Of a DNA stretch of 47,327 bases, positions 15,702 to 28,641 are shown piece after piece. Position 1 is the stretch's first letter. Each line of letters opens with the position of its first letter. A model generated the notes under the pieces. The model was not told where the DNA came from and did no database searches. It saw nothing but the letters and a program-made list of their open reading frames with translations. The position numbers and the translations under genes are program-made. Origin of the DNA: Corynebacterium urinipleomorphum (GTDB taxonomy: Bacteria > Actinomycetota > Actinomycetes > Mycobacteriales > Mycobacteriaceae); the NCBI RefSeq assembly GCF_900155535.1, contig NZ_LT706964.1:170012-217338 (forward strand), given 5' to 3'.

Positions 15702-16742
15702 TTAACTGGTGAGGTCAATGACATTATGCGCGAAATCGGTAAAGATTGATCGAAATTGCTCGATCTTCTGCTTCTGAGTGTGGAGTGCAGCCCCACCAAT
15801 TTTCAGCTCGTTATCAGAGAGCGTGTAGACGGGTTTACGCGCGGCCTGCGAACTGGCGATCAGAGAGTTGAAGTCTGGGATTTCGGCTAGCCTCATACTT
15901 GCGGACGGTTTGTCGGCTATTCTATCCGGGATCAACTTGTTTTTGCGCATTTCCGGAATGAATATCGAATCGACAGCTTCATCCAAGTAGTGAAAATACT
16001 GCTCAAAAGAACGCGAAGGCATTCCGTTGCGCAGACGGTACCGCTGAATAACAGTCCCGAGGAACTTGGGATTGGTCGGCTCGAACTTGTAAAGGAGATC
16101 TGGGTCATTGAACATTCCCAGTTGATTGACTTTGCGTGCCCAATCCAACCAGCTGGGAATTGCGGTCGATAGGCTCTTAATCGCCATTACGGAAAAGATG
16201 TCCGGAATTACAGGGACGATGAAGTAGTCCGCGTTCAGGAAGTTCACCTGGTTTAGGGCTCCCAAGCTTGGACTCATGTCGATCAGGATGTAGTCAGTGT
16301 CGTATTTATCGGCGAGTAGCCCATAAAGCGTCTTGAAGGATCCGGGCACGTTCTGCATCGCGGGAAGCATGCCGCCGACGCTCATCGCCGTAGCTAATTG
16401 TGTTTCTACTTCGGCTAACTTTACGTTTCCCGGGAGCAGGAGGAGATCATCGTTACCAGCAACAGAGGGCAGGTCCGGTGCTTCGATCTTAGTCCCGGTA
16501 CTCTTCATCGCTGGGAGCAAGCTCGAGTAAAGATTGACTGATTCGAAGCTTTGGTAGGTCTCTGATATGAGATCTTCGCTTTCAGATTCCAGAGTCAGAC
16601 CGGACAGGTTGCATTGGGGATCGGCATCCACCAAAATAACCTTTTTGCCCAGTTCAGCTAGTTTCCAGCCTAGATTGAAGCAGGTTGTAGTTTTGCTCAC
16701 TCCGCCTTTGTTGTTAAAGAGGGCAATCACCTTGCAGCTCAA
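15702..16742 (-). CDS. ParA-like (AAA_31) P-loop ATPase
   Basis: A 346-residue ATPase of the ParA/MinD type. The deviant Walker A loop FNNKGGVSKTTT is at residues 9-20, with both the signature Lys12 and Lys17. Walker A' is ILVDADPQCN and Walker B is YILIDMSPSLG. Long AAA_31 proteins of this size act in plasmid partition or, next to effector genes, as sensors or switches. No ParB gene or centromere-like repeat is present, so chromosome partition is unlikely. The start is TTG 16742: it gives a normal ParA N-terminus and has AGGAG 6 nt upstream, whereas TTG 16769 has none. It is cotranscribed with the HEPN gene. Confidence 0.85.
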   Translation of the reverse strand: MSCKVIALFNNKGGVSKTTTCFNLGWKLAELGKKVILVDADPQCNLSGLTLESESEDLISETYQSFESVNLYSSLLPAMKSTGTKIEAPDLPSVAGNDDLLLLPGNVKLAEVETQLATAMSVGGMLPAMQNVPGSFKTLYGLLADKYDTDYILIDMSPSLGALNQVNFLNADYFIVPVIPDIFSVMAIKSLSTAIPSWLDWARKVNQLGMFNDPDLLYKFEPTNPKFLGTVIQRYRLRNGMPSRSFEQYFHYLDEAVDSIFIPEMRKNKLIPDRIADKPSASMRLAEIPDFNSLIASSQAARKPVYTLSDNELKIGGAALHTQKQKIEQFRSIFTDFAHNVIDLTS

Positions 16743-16782
16743 CGCCGACTCCTGTCTCGTCCGGAACAACTCTTAATGAAAG

Positions 16783-16788
16783 TTTATA
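16783..16788 (-). promoter_or_regulatory. possible -10 element of the ParA-HEPN operon
   Basis: Read on the minus strand, TGTATAAACT gives an extended -10 (TATAAA) about 40 nt before TTG 16742. The -35 is unclear. Confidence 0.35.
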
Positions 16789-17093
16789 CACTGCCAGGCC
16801 GTTACTTTTTGTGAGATCTAATATTTATGTGAAATCTACCTGATTTGGTCAAGCGACCGGCGACTCTGGGAGTGTAAACGCACTATGCGTGCACCGGACC
16901 GAGTGTGCATATGAATGCAGATAAACTCAGTGGCTTCCCAACCGCGTGCCGCACGCCATGTTTCACGGTTAAGAACGTTCTTTCCGCTAGAGGAGGGGGA
17001 CCTTCTGCTTTGCAACGCCTCTTTACCGCTACCTGGTAGCCACGAAAGCTTCGCCTGGTTTTCCGTCGTCGCACCGGTGTGCGGACCAGTAGT
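16789..17093. other. gene-free stretch of the island
   Basis: About 305 bp of intermediate GC content. No reading frame here resembles a known protein, and no repeat shared with the other island edge was found. It probably holds the right insertion boundary, because the surface-protein fragment after it starts in mid-domain. Confidence 0.4.
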
Positions 17094-17850
17094 GAGACGT
17101 GGTTTTCCCGGACGATAAGAGCGCAGGTACACCGACTAGGGGCACCTTCGCGGTGACCGTCACGGCGACGAAGAACGGCCAGCTGACCGAGCGCATCGTC
17201 ACCTTCGAGATCGCTGAGGCCTCGAAGCCTAGCCTGTCCAGTAAGGTCGACCGCAACAAGTGCGTCCCGGCCCTGCTGGGTGCGGGTCTGCCGCTGCTGG
17301 CGCCGATCCCGCTGGGCATCGTTGCTCAGACGTCGATCCCGGGTCTGGAGGACATCCAGAAGCAGATCGGCGGCCAGATCCAGAATGCCAACTCTGAGCT
17401 GCAGAAGCTGCTGGGCATCATGGGCCCGGAGATGGCCGGGCAGGCTGAGCGTATCAACGGCCAACTGCGTGCCGCTGGCAGCAGTGTCGTCCAGGCCGCC
17501 GCCGGCCTGGCGCTGCTCGCCGCCGACATCGACGCGATCACCCTCGTGGCTGTGAAGTGTGCGCCGAATAATGACGACCTGGCGCCGAAGGACCCGTCCT
17601 CCAACTAGGTCGTCGCGGAAGGGCGAAATTACTGGTCAATCGCTCTTCCAAGGGGTCTTCCTCCAAGGCTGATGGTGACAAAGGTTCCTCTTCTGAGGGT
17701 TCTTCGAAGGGCAAGGATGAGAACAACGGTTCCTCCGACTCCGAGGGCAAGAATGGTTCCTCGAAGGGCTCCGGTGCCACCGATGGTGCTGAAGCACTGG
17801 CTGAGGGCTCCGGCGAAGGTTCCAGCGAAGAGGGGAACGCAACTCAGTAA
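17094..17850 (+). pseudogene. 3' remnant of a corynebacterial surface protein, frameshifted
   Basis: Only the C-terminal part remains. The frame beginning near 17096 reads VVFPDDKSAGTPTRGTFAVT, a Rib/YPDG-type Ig-like repeat entered in mid-domain, then ASKPSLSSKVDRNKCVPALL and a hydrophobic/helical segment (LPLLAPIPLGIVAQTSIPGLE to CAPNNDDLAP). A TAG stops it at 17606. The Ser/Gly/Glu-rich tail expected after this domain is present but in another frame (about 17638-17850, NRSSKGSSSKADGDKGSSSE and onward, ending ATQ-stop). So the gene lacks its 5' part and carries a frameshift between 17606 and 17640. The GTG at 17099 is not a convincing start. Confidence 0.75.
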
Positions 17851-17899
17851 AGACTGAGCGGCACCCGCTAGCCACCGGTAATGGTTAGTGAGTTGAAGT

Positions 17900-17948
17900 A
17901 AATCACCGCCGATCCCTACCTGAACGGGTAGAGGATCGGCGGTGATTT
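17900..17948. terminator. strong bidirectional terminator
   Basis: AAATCACCGCCGATCC and GGATCGGCGGTGATTT form a 16-bp perfect stem; the inner CTACC/GGGTAG can extend it. A/T runs flank both sides. It sits between the convergent surface-protein remnant and the small HTH gene. Confidence 0.93.
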
Positions 17949-17955
17949 CGTTTAT

Positions 17956-18138
17956 CTAGCCGCTATAGGGAGCTCCGGTTTTGGCCACGCCAACTTTTCC
18001 GGCGAGGAAAACGTGGGTCACCCCGACTTCTTTGCGGAGGCGGTAGAGCTGGGTGTCCCGGTGCATTTCGGCTTTGATCCGCTCGATGGTCTCGCGGTTG
18101 CCGGGGCGCTTGGTTCGGCGCTGATCAAGGGTGGTCAT
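17956..18138 (-). CDS. small HTH-like protein, probably truncated
   Basis: A 60-residue basic protein. Residues about 12-50 (RETIERIKAEMHRDTQLYRL, then RKEVGVTHVFLAGKVGVAKTG) look like the start of an XRE/HigA-type helix-turn-helix (pattern LR-x-GVT-x3-LA-x-K-x-GV). It ends after the recognition-helix region with APYSG, so the rest of a normal HTH domain is missing. ATG 18138 has an AGGAGCG ribosome site. No toxin gene adjoins it. It is probably a decayed antitoxin or regulator, though a functional microprotein cannot be excluded. Confidence 0.5.
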   Translation of the reverse strand: MTTLDQRRTKRPGNRETIERIKAEMHRDTQLYRLRKEVGVTHVFLAGKVGVAKTGAPYSG

Positions 18139-18180
18139 TGTTCGCTCCTGCTCGTGGTGGCTGGTGATCAAACGCAAAAG

Positions 18181-18204
18181 TGGGGCCACGATACCGTGGC
18201 CCCA
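18181..18204 (-). terminator. terminator of fprA
   Basis: TGGGGCCACG/CGTGGCCCCA is a 10-bp perfect stem with a 4-nt loop. On the minus strand it lies 25 bp after the fprA stop and is followed by CTTTTG. Confidence 0.8.
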
Positions 18205-18228
18205 TTGCGGAAAGTTTGTAGCTGAACG

Positions 18229-19611
18229 TTAGATCGAGTACTCGGGGTGGGAGGCGTTGACCATGTCATCCCACTCGACGATCTTTTTGCGCTCGCGGCC
18301 TTCGGCTTCACCGAGGGCGCGCTCGGCGGCGTCGAGGTTGTGCCAGCCTTCCCAGGTGGTCACTTTGATGCCCTTGTCTGCCAGGTGGTCGAGGATGGCC
18401 TGGTCGTCGCGGTGTTCGGTGGGGGTGAGGGTGCCGTTGCGGTAGTCGTCGAGAAGCATGGTGGTGGTGTCCTTGGCGTCGGACTTGGTGTTGCCGATCA
18501 GGCCGACGGGGCCGCGCTTGATCCAGCCGGTGGTGTACAGGCCCGGCACGATGTCGCCGCCGAATTCGGTGAGGACGTGGCCTTCGTCGTTGGGGATGAC
18601 GGCGCGGTGGTCGTCGAAAGGCACGCCGTTGACGGCGTCGGAGCGGTAGCCGACGGCGCGGTAGACAGCCTGGACGTCCCAGGTGGTGGTCTCGCCGGTG
18701 GCGGTCACGCCGCCGTTGCCGTCGAGCTCGGTGCGCTCAGTGACAAAACCGCTGACCTTGCCGTCCTCGCCGATGATCTCCACGGGGGACTCGAAGAAGT
18801 GGATGAACAGCTTGTGCGGGGCGCCCTTCGGGTCGCGCATGGCGTAGCCCTCCAGGGTTTGGCACACGAGGTCGACGGATTTCGCTTCACGGCGCGCGCT
18901 TTCCGACGCCTCGTCGTAATCAATATCCTCCGGGTCCACGATGACCTCGATGGTGTCGGAGTGATCCAGCTCCTTGAGCTCCAGGGGGCTGAACTTGGCC
19001 TGGGCCGGGCCGCGGCGGCCGAAGACGTGGATCTCCTTGGCCGCGGAGGCGTTGAGGTTGGCGTAGACGTTGTCGGGGATCTCGGTGACCTTGAGCTCGT
19101 CGGCCGTCTTGGCCAGCACGCGGGCGATATCGAGGGCGACGTTGCCCACGCCGACGATGGCGACCTTCTCCGCGGTGAGGTCCCAGTCGCGCTTGAAGTC
19201 CGGGTTGCCGTCGTAGAAGCCGACGAACTGGCCGGCGCCGTAGTGGCCGTCCAGCTCCGCACCCGGGACGTTGAGGTCGCGGTCGGCGGTCGCGCCGGTG
19301 GCGAAGATGACGGCGTCGTAGTACTCCTGCAGCTCCTCGACCGTGATGTCGTTGCCCACATCGACGTTGGCTAGCAGGCGGATCTCGGGCTTGTCCAGCA
19401 CGTTGTGCAGGGACTTCACAATGCCCTTGATGCGCGGGTGGTCCGGTGCCACGCCGTAGCGGATCAGGCCGAAGGGGGCCGGCATGCGCTCGAAGAGGTC
19501 CACGTGGACATCCACGTCGGACTTGACCAGAAGGTCGGAGGCGTAGATGCCGGCGGGGCCAGAGCCGACGACGGCGACACGGAGGGTGTTGTCAGATGCA
19601 GGAGTAGTCAT
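18229..19611 (-). CDS. fprA: ferredoxin/adrenodoxin-type NADP+ reductase
   Basis: A 460-residue FAD- and NADPH-binding flavoprotein of the adrenodoxin-reductase type, moving electrons between NADPH and ferredoxins. The FAD site is VAVVGSGPAGIYA (GxGxxG at residues 16-21) followed by LFERMPAPFGLIRYGVAPDH. The NADPH site is VAIVGVGNVALDIAR with FGRRGPAQAKFS. The C-terminal FAD clamp is TTGWIKRGPVGLIGNTKSDA. The length matches M. tuberculosis FprA. ATG 19611 follows an AAAGGACA ribosome site. It is divergent from pta-ackA, an order I recall in C. glutamicum. A McbR-like operator lies upstream of its -10 box. Confidence 0.93.
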   Translation of the reverse strand: MTTPASDNTLRVAVVGSGPAGIYASDLLVKSDVDVHVDLFERMPAPFGLIRYGVAPDHPRIKGIVKSLHNVLDKPEIRLLANVDVGNDITVEELQEYYDAVIFATGATADRDLNVPGAELDGHYGAGQFVGFYDGNPDFKRDWDLTAEKVAIVGVGNVALDIARVLAKTADELKVTEIPDNVYANLNASAAKEIHVFGRRGPAQAKFSPLELKELDHSDTIEVIVDPEDIDYDEASESARREAKSVDLVCQTLEGYAMRDPKGAPHKLFIHFFESPVEIIGEDGKVSGFVTERTELDGNGGVTATGETTTWDVQAVYRAVGYRSDAVNGVPFDDHRAVIPNDEGHVLTEFGGDIVPGLYTTGWIKRGPVGLIGNTKSDAKDTTTMLLDDYRNGTLTPTEHRDDQAILDHLADKGIKVTTWEGWHNLDAAERALGEAEGRERKKIVEWDDMVNASHPEYSI

Positions 19612-19710
19612 AAAGCTCGAACGTGTCCTTTGTTCTTTTACGTGTTTCGTGGGCTTCTTTAGCCAGCGATCACTGGTGTTCAGTTAGGGCTGGCTGTTAT
19701 TTGTAGCGCC

Positions 19711-19716
19711 AGTATA
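19711..19716 (-). promoter_or_regulatory. -10 element of fprA
   Basis: On the minus strand TATACT lies about 100 nt before the start codon. The -35 position would fall at about 19733-19738, partly under the McbR-like palindrome. Confidence 0.5.
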
Positions 19717-19736
19717 GGACATCGTCCAAACAAATC

Positions 19737-19752
19737 TAGACCAAGCGGTCTT
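19737..19752. promoter_or_regulatory. candidate McbR operator
   Basis: TAGAC-N6-GTCTT differs by one base from the McbR consensus TAGAC-N6-GTCTA of corynebacteria, where McbR represses sulfur and methionine genes. It overlaps the expected -35 of fprA, a position suited to repression. It is part of a wider inverted repeat (ACCAAGC ... GCTTGGT, 19740-19773). Confidence 0.5.
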
Positions 19753-19838
19753 TTTCATTCGGACTGCTTGGTTTGTGGCTGATACTGGGAGGGGTCGCTT
19801 CAGGCTTGGGGGATGAGTGTCCACAGGGGTGTGCCCAA

Positions 19839-19873
19839 CACCACCTGCGTGTGGTTCAGGTGGTGGCTACACT
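19839..19873 (+). promoter_or_regulatory. inverted repeat and -10 box upstream of pta
   Basis: CACCACCT (19839-19846) and AGGTGGTG (19858-19865) form a perfect 8-bp repeat with an 11-bp spacer. It is followed directly by TACACT (19868-19873) as a possible -10, giving a 5' leader of about 120 nt. The repeat would occupy the spacer region and could be an operator. The regulator is unknown. Confidence 0.35.
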
Positions 19874-20000
19874 TGAAAAAGGCTGGATAGAGCGCGCAGG
19901 TGAGCGCGTCAATCCGCTGCGCGAGAAGCGTTCACACATCGCGCGACATGCGCGAATACCCGCGAAAAACCAGGGTGAAAGCCCAGAAAGGTTGCTCCAT

Positions 20001-21395
20001 ATGGCTGAGAACAGGTCCGTTCTAATCACCGCGCTAGGTCGCGCGCTCGAAGGGGGTGCTGGCGGTAACGGTGACGTGGACATCCAGGCGCTGGCTGCCG
20101 AGACAAACCTCAACGTCGTGCGCCTGGCAGACCAGGAGCGGGACCTCTCCGCGATCGTGGGCGCTGACCTCCTTGCAGAGGGCGACAGCCTGATCGTCGG
20201 CACCGGCGAGTACACCTTCGACGCAGAGGTCGCCGCAGCTCTAGGTGTTCCGGTTCTCCTGCTCACAGCAGAGGGTGCTGCTGAGAGCCCGGCAGCCGAG
20301 CTAGCTCTGGCTCGGGTGAAGGAGCTGGGGGTGGAAGCACGTGGCGTCGAAAAGCTCGATGCCTCTGCTGTTGAAGCTGCGTTGGGCACGGACGCGCGTC
20401 AGGTCATGTCCCCGGCTGTGTTTGAGAATTGGCTGATCACCCGCGCGAAGGAGAAGCGCGCGCACATTGTTCTGCCGGAGGGCGAGGACGACCGGATCTT
20501 GGAGGCCGCGCACCACCTGCTCAAGCAGGATGTGGCGGACCTGACCATCCTCGGCGTGCAGGACGACATTGTGCGCCGCGCGGACGCCAAGGGCTGGAAC
20601 CTTTCCGGCGCGAACATCATCGATCACGAGAACTCTGAGCTGCTGGACGAGTTCGCGGAAGAATTCGCCGAGCTGCGCAAGAAGAAGGGCGTGACCGTCG
20701 AGGAAGCGCGCGAGACCATGAAGGACATCTCCTACTTTGCCACCATGATGGTGCACAAGGGACTGGCTGACGGCATGGTCTCCGGTGCCGCGCACACCAC
20801 CGCGCACACCATCAAGCCGTCCTTCCAGATCATCAAGACCGCGCCCGGTGCCTCCGTGGTGTCCTCCATCTTCCTGATGGTCATGCGTGACCGCCTCTGG
20901 GCGTTCGGCGACTGCGCAGTCAACCCGAACCCGACGGCGGAGCAGATCGGTGAGATCGCCGCCGTGTCCGCCAAGACGGCTTCCCAGTTCGGCATCGACC
21001 CGAAGGTGGCCATCCTGTCCTACTCCACGGGCAGCTCCGGCTCCGGCCCGGACGTGGAGCGCGCTGTCGAGGCGACCGCGAAGGCGAAGGAGCTCGCACC
21101 CGACGTGGCTATCGACGGCCCGCTGCAGTTCGACGCGGCTTGTGACCCGGGTGTGGGCAAGAAGAAGGCCCCGGACTCCCCGGTCGCGGGCCAGGCGAAC
21201 GTCTTCGTCTTCCCCGACCTCGAGGCCGGCAACGCCGGTTACAAGATCGCGCAGCGGACCGGCGGCGCGCTCGCCATCGGCCCTGTCCTGCAGGGTCTGA
21301 ACAAGCCGGTCAACGACCTTTCCCGCGGCGCGACCGTCCCCGACATTGTCAACACCGTTGCTATCACTGCTATCCAGGCGCAAGGAGCTAACTAA
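20001..21395 (+). CDS. pta: phosphate acetyltransferase
   Basis: Interconverts acetyl-CoA and acetyl phosphate; with AckA it allows acetate formation or use. The 464-residue form is shorter than the roughly 700-residue enterobacterial enzyme but matches my recollection of the C. glutamicum one. The PTA_PTB catalytic domain begins at about residue 140 ([20 protein letters not shown]) and includes [47 protein letters not shown] and [17 protein letters not shown]. The N-terminal 130 residues are the smaller regulatory domain. ATG 20001 has AGAAAGG upstream; longer in-frame starts lie within the untranslated region. The stop overlaps the ackA start by one base. Confidence 0.96.
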   Translation: MAENRSVLITALGRALEGGAGGNGDVDIQALAAETNLNVVRLADQERDLSAIVGADLLAEGDSLIVGTGEYTFDAEVAAALGVPVLLLTAEGAAESPAAELALARVKELGVEARGVEKLDASAVEAALGTDARQVMSPAVFENWLITRAKEKRAHIVLPEGEDDRILEAAHHLLKQDVADLTILGVQDDIVRRADAKGWNLSGANIIDHENSELLDEFAEEFAELRKKKGVTVEEARETMKDISYFATMMVHKGLADGMVSGAAHTTAHTIKPSFQIIKTAPGASVVSSIFLMVMRDRLWAFGDCAVNPNPTAEQIGEIAAVSAKTASQFGIDPKVAILSYSTGSSGSGPDVERAVEATAKAKELAPDVAIDGPLQFDAACDPGVGKKKAPDSPVAGQANVFVFPDLEAGNAGYKIAQRTGGALAIGPVLQGLNKPVNDLSRGATVPDIVNTVAITAIQAQGAN

Positions 21396-22594
21396 TGGCC
21401 TACGCACTCGTGCTCAACTCCGGTTCTTCGTCGATCAAATTCCAGATCGTCGACCCCACCGCATCCGCCTCCGACCAGCCGTTCGTCACCGGCCTGGTGG
21501 AGCGCATTGGCGAGCCGAACGGCCGCATCTCCATCAAGATCGAGGGCCGCCAGGTCGAGTCCAACATGCCCATCCGCGACCACCGCGGCGGCCTGATGCT
21601 GGCTATCGCCATGCTGGACGCCAACGGCGCCGGCCCGACCGCAGTGGACATCATCGCCTGCGGCCACCGCGTCGTGCACGGTGGCAACACCTTCAGTGCA
21701 CCCGTGCTTGTCACCGACGAGGTGGTTGAGCAGATCCGCGCCCTCGTGCCCCTGGCACCGCTGCACAACGCGGCTAACGTCGACGGCATCGAGGTCGCCC
21801 GCGACCTGCTTCCGGACGTCCCGCACGTCGCCGTCTTCGACACCGGCTTCTTCAACGACCTGCCGGCAGCTGCCGCGAACTACGCCATCGACCTGGACAC
21901 CGCCCGCGAGCACCAGATCCGCCGCTACGGCTTCCACGGCACCTCCCACGAGTTCATCGCCCGCGAGGTGGCTGACCACCTGGGCCAGTCCGTCGAGGAC
22001 CTCAACCAGATTGTCCTCCACCTGGGCAACGGTGCCTCCGTCTCCGCCATCCGCGGTGGTCACGCGCAGGACACCACCATGGGCCTCACCCCGCTGGAGG
22101 GCCTGGTCATGGGCACCCGCTCCGGCGACATCGACCCGGGTGTGATCTTCCACCTGAACCGCACAGCCGGCATGGACATCGACCAGATCGACGACCTGCT
22201 CAACCGCCGTTCCGGTGTGAAGGGCCTGTCCGGTGTGAACGACTTCCGTGTCCTGCACGAGCGGATCGACGAAGGCGACGAGAAGGCCAAGCTGGCCTAC
22301 GACGTGTACATCCACCGTCTCCGCCGCTACATCGGCGCCTACATGATCACCCTGGGCCACGTGGACACCATCACGTTCACCGCTGGCGTGGGCGAGAACG
22401 ACCCCACCGTGCGCACCAACGCCCTGGCGGACCTCGAGGGCTTTGGCATCAAGCTGGACGAGGATAAGAACGTCAACGGATCCGGCCCGCGCATCATTTC
22501 CGCGGATGACTCCGCTGTGAAGGTGCTCGTCGTGCCCACGAACGAGGAGCTGGCCATCGCGCAGAAGGCTGCCGCGATCGCCGAGGCACTCTAA
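21395..22594 (+). CDS. ackA: acetate kinase
   Basis: Transfers phosphate between acetyl phosphate and ADP in the cytosol. The 399-residue length is typical. Signatures are [14 protein letters not shown] at the N-terminus, [35 protein letters not shown] around residues 173-186, [35 protein letters not shown] and FTAGVGEND. Translation is coupled to pta through a TAATG junction. The convergent pknG gene ends only 4 bp beyond the ackA stop, with no terminator between, so the two mRNAs probably overlap. Confidence 0.97.
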   Translation: MAYALVLNSGSSSIKFQIVDPTASASDQPFVTGLVERIGEPNGRISIKIEGRQVESNMPIRDHRGGLMLAIAMLDANGAGPTAVDIIACGHRVVHGGNTFSAPVLVTDEVVEQIRALVPLAPLHNAANVDGIEVARDLLPDVPHVAVFDTGFFNDLPAAAANYAIDLDTAREHQIRRYGFHGTSHEFIAREVADHLGQSVEDLNQIVLHLGNGASVSAIRGGHAQDTTMGLTPLEGLVMGTRSGDIDPGVIFHLNRTAGMDIDQIDDLLNRRSGVKGLSGVNDFRVLHERIDEGDEKAKLAYDVYIHRLRRYIGAYMITLGHVDTITFTAGVGENDPTVRTNALADLEGFGIKLDEDKNVNGSGPRIISADDSAVKVLVVPTNEELAIAQKAAAIAEAL

Positions 22595-22598
22595 GGAG

Positions 22599-26466
<3,868 letters not shown>

Positions 26467-26467
<1 letters not shown>

Positions 26468-28044
26468 TACACATACTCCTGGATTCGGGGGCGGGCGCCG
26501 ACGAACACCATCACGATGGCCAGCAGCATCAGGGTCATGATGCCAGTGGACACGCCGCGGGTGGTGCCCAGGGTCTCATGGATGTGGCCGCGTTGCTCGA
26601 GGCGGGAGGAGGAGATGAGGTGGGCGAGGGAATCGTCCAGAACCGCGAATGTCGTCGCAGTTGACTCCTCCGATCTGTCTTCGCTGTCAGCGGCAAGCGT
26701 CACGGCGCGGTCGTACTGGCCGGTCTGGAGCGCGTTCATCATGCTCGTGTGAGCGCTGCGCCAGGCGGCGAGCGCCTCACGCGCGGTGTCGACCTCGTCC
26801 GTGTTCGCGTCGTTCTGGATCGCATCGAGTGCGTGCGCGACCTGCGCAGACGTGTCGTTCATGGATCTGTTCGTGCGTTGCGTGTTGCGGTTGAGCAGCG
26901 TGATCGTCTCCGCCGTGCGCATTTCCTGCGCAGCCGTGCGGGCGGTGGTGAGCTGCTCATATGGGCCCGCCACGCTGGCGAAATCGTCGCGTCCCGCGTT
27001 CCACGCCGCGATATTGGATGCGCCGAGCCACACGATCGCCGCAAGGGTGAGTGCTGTCGCCGCGAGGAAACCCTTGTTCAGGCGCCGGCGGAACATGCGC
27101 CACAACGCCCACTGAGCGGCGCCGAGCGCGAGTAGCGCCGCCAACAGCCCCGACAGCGGCATGAGCTGCGGGCGGGAAAGACGATTCATCTCGTCCTCCA
27201 CCTGGCCGCGCGTGATGTCCAGGATCACCTCCGCTTTGATCAGCATCGTCTCGTGCATCAGCGAACTCGCCTGAGACATGTACGCGACTCCCAGCGGGTT
27301 GCCCACGCGTTGATTCGCCTGCGCGCGCTCCATCAGCCCGGTGTACTGCGGGATCAGCCGCTGAATTTCGCGCACGAGGTCCTGGACTTTCTCCGTGTCG
27401 TCCGCGCGCGTTTCCACACTGCCGCGCAAGACCTCATCTGCCGCGACCACAGCCGCATCGACTGCGTCCAGGTACTCGCGGTGGGACTCCGCCGTCTGCA
27501 GTCCAGGCTGCACAAACGACGTCGTAGCCAACGTGTCCGCCTGACTCATGCTCGTGTACAGCGTGTGCGCCGAATTGCTCATCGGCTCCGTGGCATTCAA
27601 CAGGGTCTGCAGCCCCGCCTGACGGTTCGCACCCGCCTGCGACGCCGCCCACGCGCCAGCGAACAGCACGATCGACAGCGCCAGCAACATAAGCAGAAGC
27701 TTGCCGACGGTCGTCCTCACAAACCCCCACGCATCCCCCACCCAACGGCCCGTGCCGCCCAGAGAATCAGCGAACCAATTCCTGATTCCCCGGAGGCCCT
27801 TCTGCGGAGGTGTTTCCTCCAGCAGGTCGAGCCACGCGTCTTCGCTCTCCACTACCTCTGGCCGGGCCTTCGACTTCCGCGGCGTGAAGCGCGGCAGTTT
27901 CACGCGGGTGCTGCCGCTTTGCGCGGGCGGGATGCCTACTTCCGCGGTGGTCGCTCCGGTGCTGCCGGTGCTAGGGCCCTCGTGGGCGGCGCGCACAGGG
28001 TCGGTGGCTGCTGCCGCCTTGTCCTGCCCCTGTGCCCGCGTCAT
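26467..28044 (-). CDS. glnX: membrane sensor-transducer GlnX
   Basis: A 525-residue membrane protein linking GlnH outside to PknG inside. Residues 1-110 are cytoplasmic and hydrophilic. Predicted helices are at about 118-140 (LLLMLLALSIVLFAGAWAA), a pair at about 290-345 (LSGLLAALLALGAAQWALW and FLAATALTLAAIVWLGAS) and a last one at about 500-520 (GIMTLMLLAIVMVFVGA). The two large loops between them are helical and rich in Asn, Gln, Thr and Glu, as expected for extracytoplasmic sensor bundles. ATG 28044 lies 6 nt after a TATTCT box, so the operon message is probably leaderless. It is the first gene of glnX-glnH-pknG. Confidence 0.9.
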
Positions 28045-28050
28045 TGCCCC

Positions 28051-28056
28051 AGAATA
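28051..28056 (-). promoter_or_regulatory. -10 element of the glnX-glnH-pknG operon
   Basis: TATTCT on the minus strand ends 6 nt before ATG 28044, the leaderless spacing. It fixes the start over in-frame upstream codons. Confidence 0.5.
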
Positions 28057-28163
28057 GCGCACCACCTGAACACTCCTGGGCGAGTTCGCATGTGCACCGG
28101 GCTCGCGCTGTTCCTGTTCCGCGGTGTTTTCGTCCGCCCGACCGCGGTGGTTCACGCGGCCGT

Positions 28164-28169
28164 TAGACT
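28164..28169 (+). promoter_or_regulatory. -10 element of the Nudix-ABC operon
   Basis: TAGACT ends 7 nt before ATG 28177, suggesting a leaderless message; GTG 28171 is less likely. Confidence 0.5.
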
Positions 28170-28176
28170 GGTGCGC

Positions 28177-28641
28177 ATGGAAGGTGACGGCAACGGGTGG
28201 GTCGACGGCCCCGGCGGCAAGCGCGTGTGGGGAAAGTACGGTGCGGCAGGGCTGTTCCTGCGTGCCGGGGACACGGTGCTGCTCCAGCACCGTGCGCACT
28301 GGGTTGCGGACGGTGGGACGTGGGCACTGCCCGGCGGCGCGCGCGATTCGCACGAGACAGCGGTGGAGGCGGCGCTGCGGGAGACGGTGGAGGAGTGCGG
28401 TATCGACACCTCGCTCGTCGAGGTGGAAAAAGAGCTGGTCACGGCCGGTGAAGCACCTGGTTGGACCTACACCACTGTCATGGCGCACACCACCACAGGC
28501 CAGCCCATCGCGCTCGAGCCCAACGAGGAATCTATGGAGCTTCTGTGGGTTCCCCTGGACAGAATCAGGGAGTATGAGCTGCACCGGGGGTTTGAGTCGT
28601 CGTTAAGCGTGCTTTTGTGGCACGCTGAAGCGCATGATTGA
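28177..28641 (+). CDS. Nudix hydrolase (MutT3-like position)
   Basis: A 154-residue Nudix protein. The Nudix box GGARDSHETAVEAALRETVE followed by ECGID (around residues 57-81) satisfies the consensus. The upstream segment GAAGLFLRAGDTVLLQHRAHWVADGGTWALPGG is typical of MutT-like proteins. It lies divergent from glnX, as mutT3 (Rv0413) does in M. tuberculosis; MutT3 hydrolyses oxidised dGTP derivatives there, but substrate transfer is not justified by sequence alone. Its end overlaps the ABC ATPase gene by 8 bp, so the three genes are probably one operon. Confidence 0.88.
   Translation: MEGDGNGWVDGPGGKRVWGKYGAAGLFLRAGDTVLLQHRAHWVADGGTWALPGGARDSHETAVEAALRETVEECGIDTSLVEVEKELVTAGEAPGWTYTTVMAHTTTGQPIALEPNEESMELLWVPLDRIREYELHRGFESSLSVLLWHAEAHD

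Noticed and set aside
15702..16742. ParA as evidence for an integrated plasmid partition locus
   Set aside because: No ParB-like gene or centromere repeats follow; the partner gene is a HEPN protein.
16836..17132. Minus-strand 98-codon frame between the island and the surface remnant
   Set aside because: No ribosome site, no recognisable domain, overlaps the surface-protein fragment.
18247..19374. Plus-strand Val/Gly-rich frame opposite fprA
   Set aside because: Shadow frame; fprA is unambiguous.
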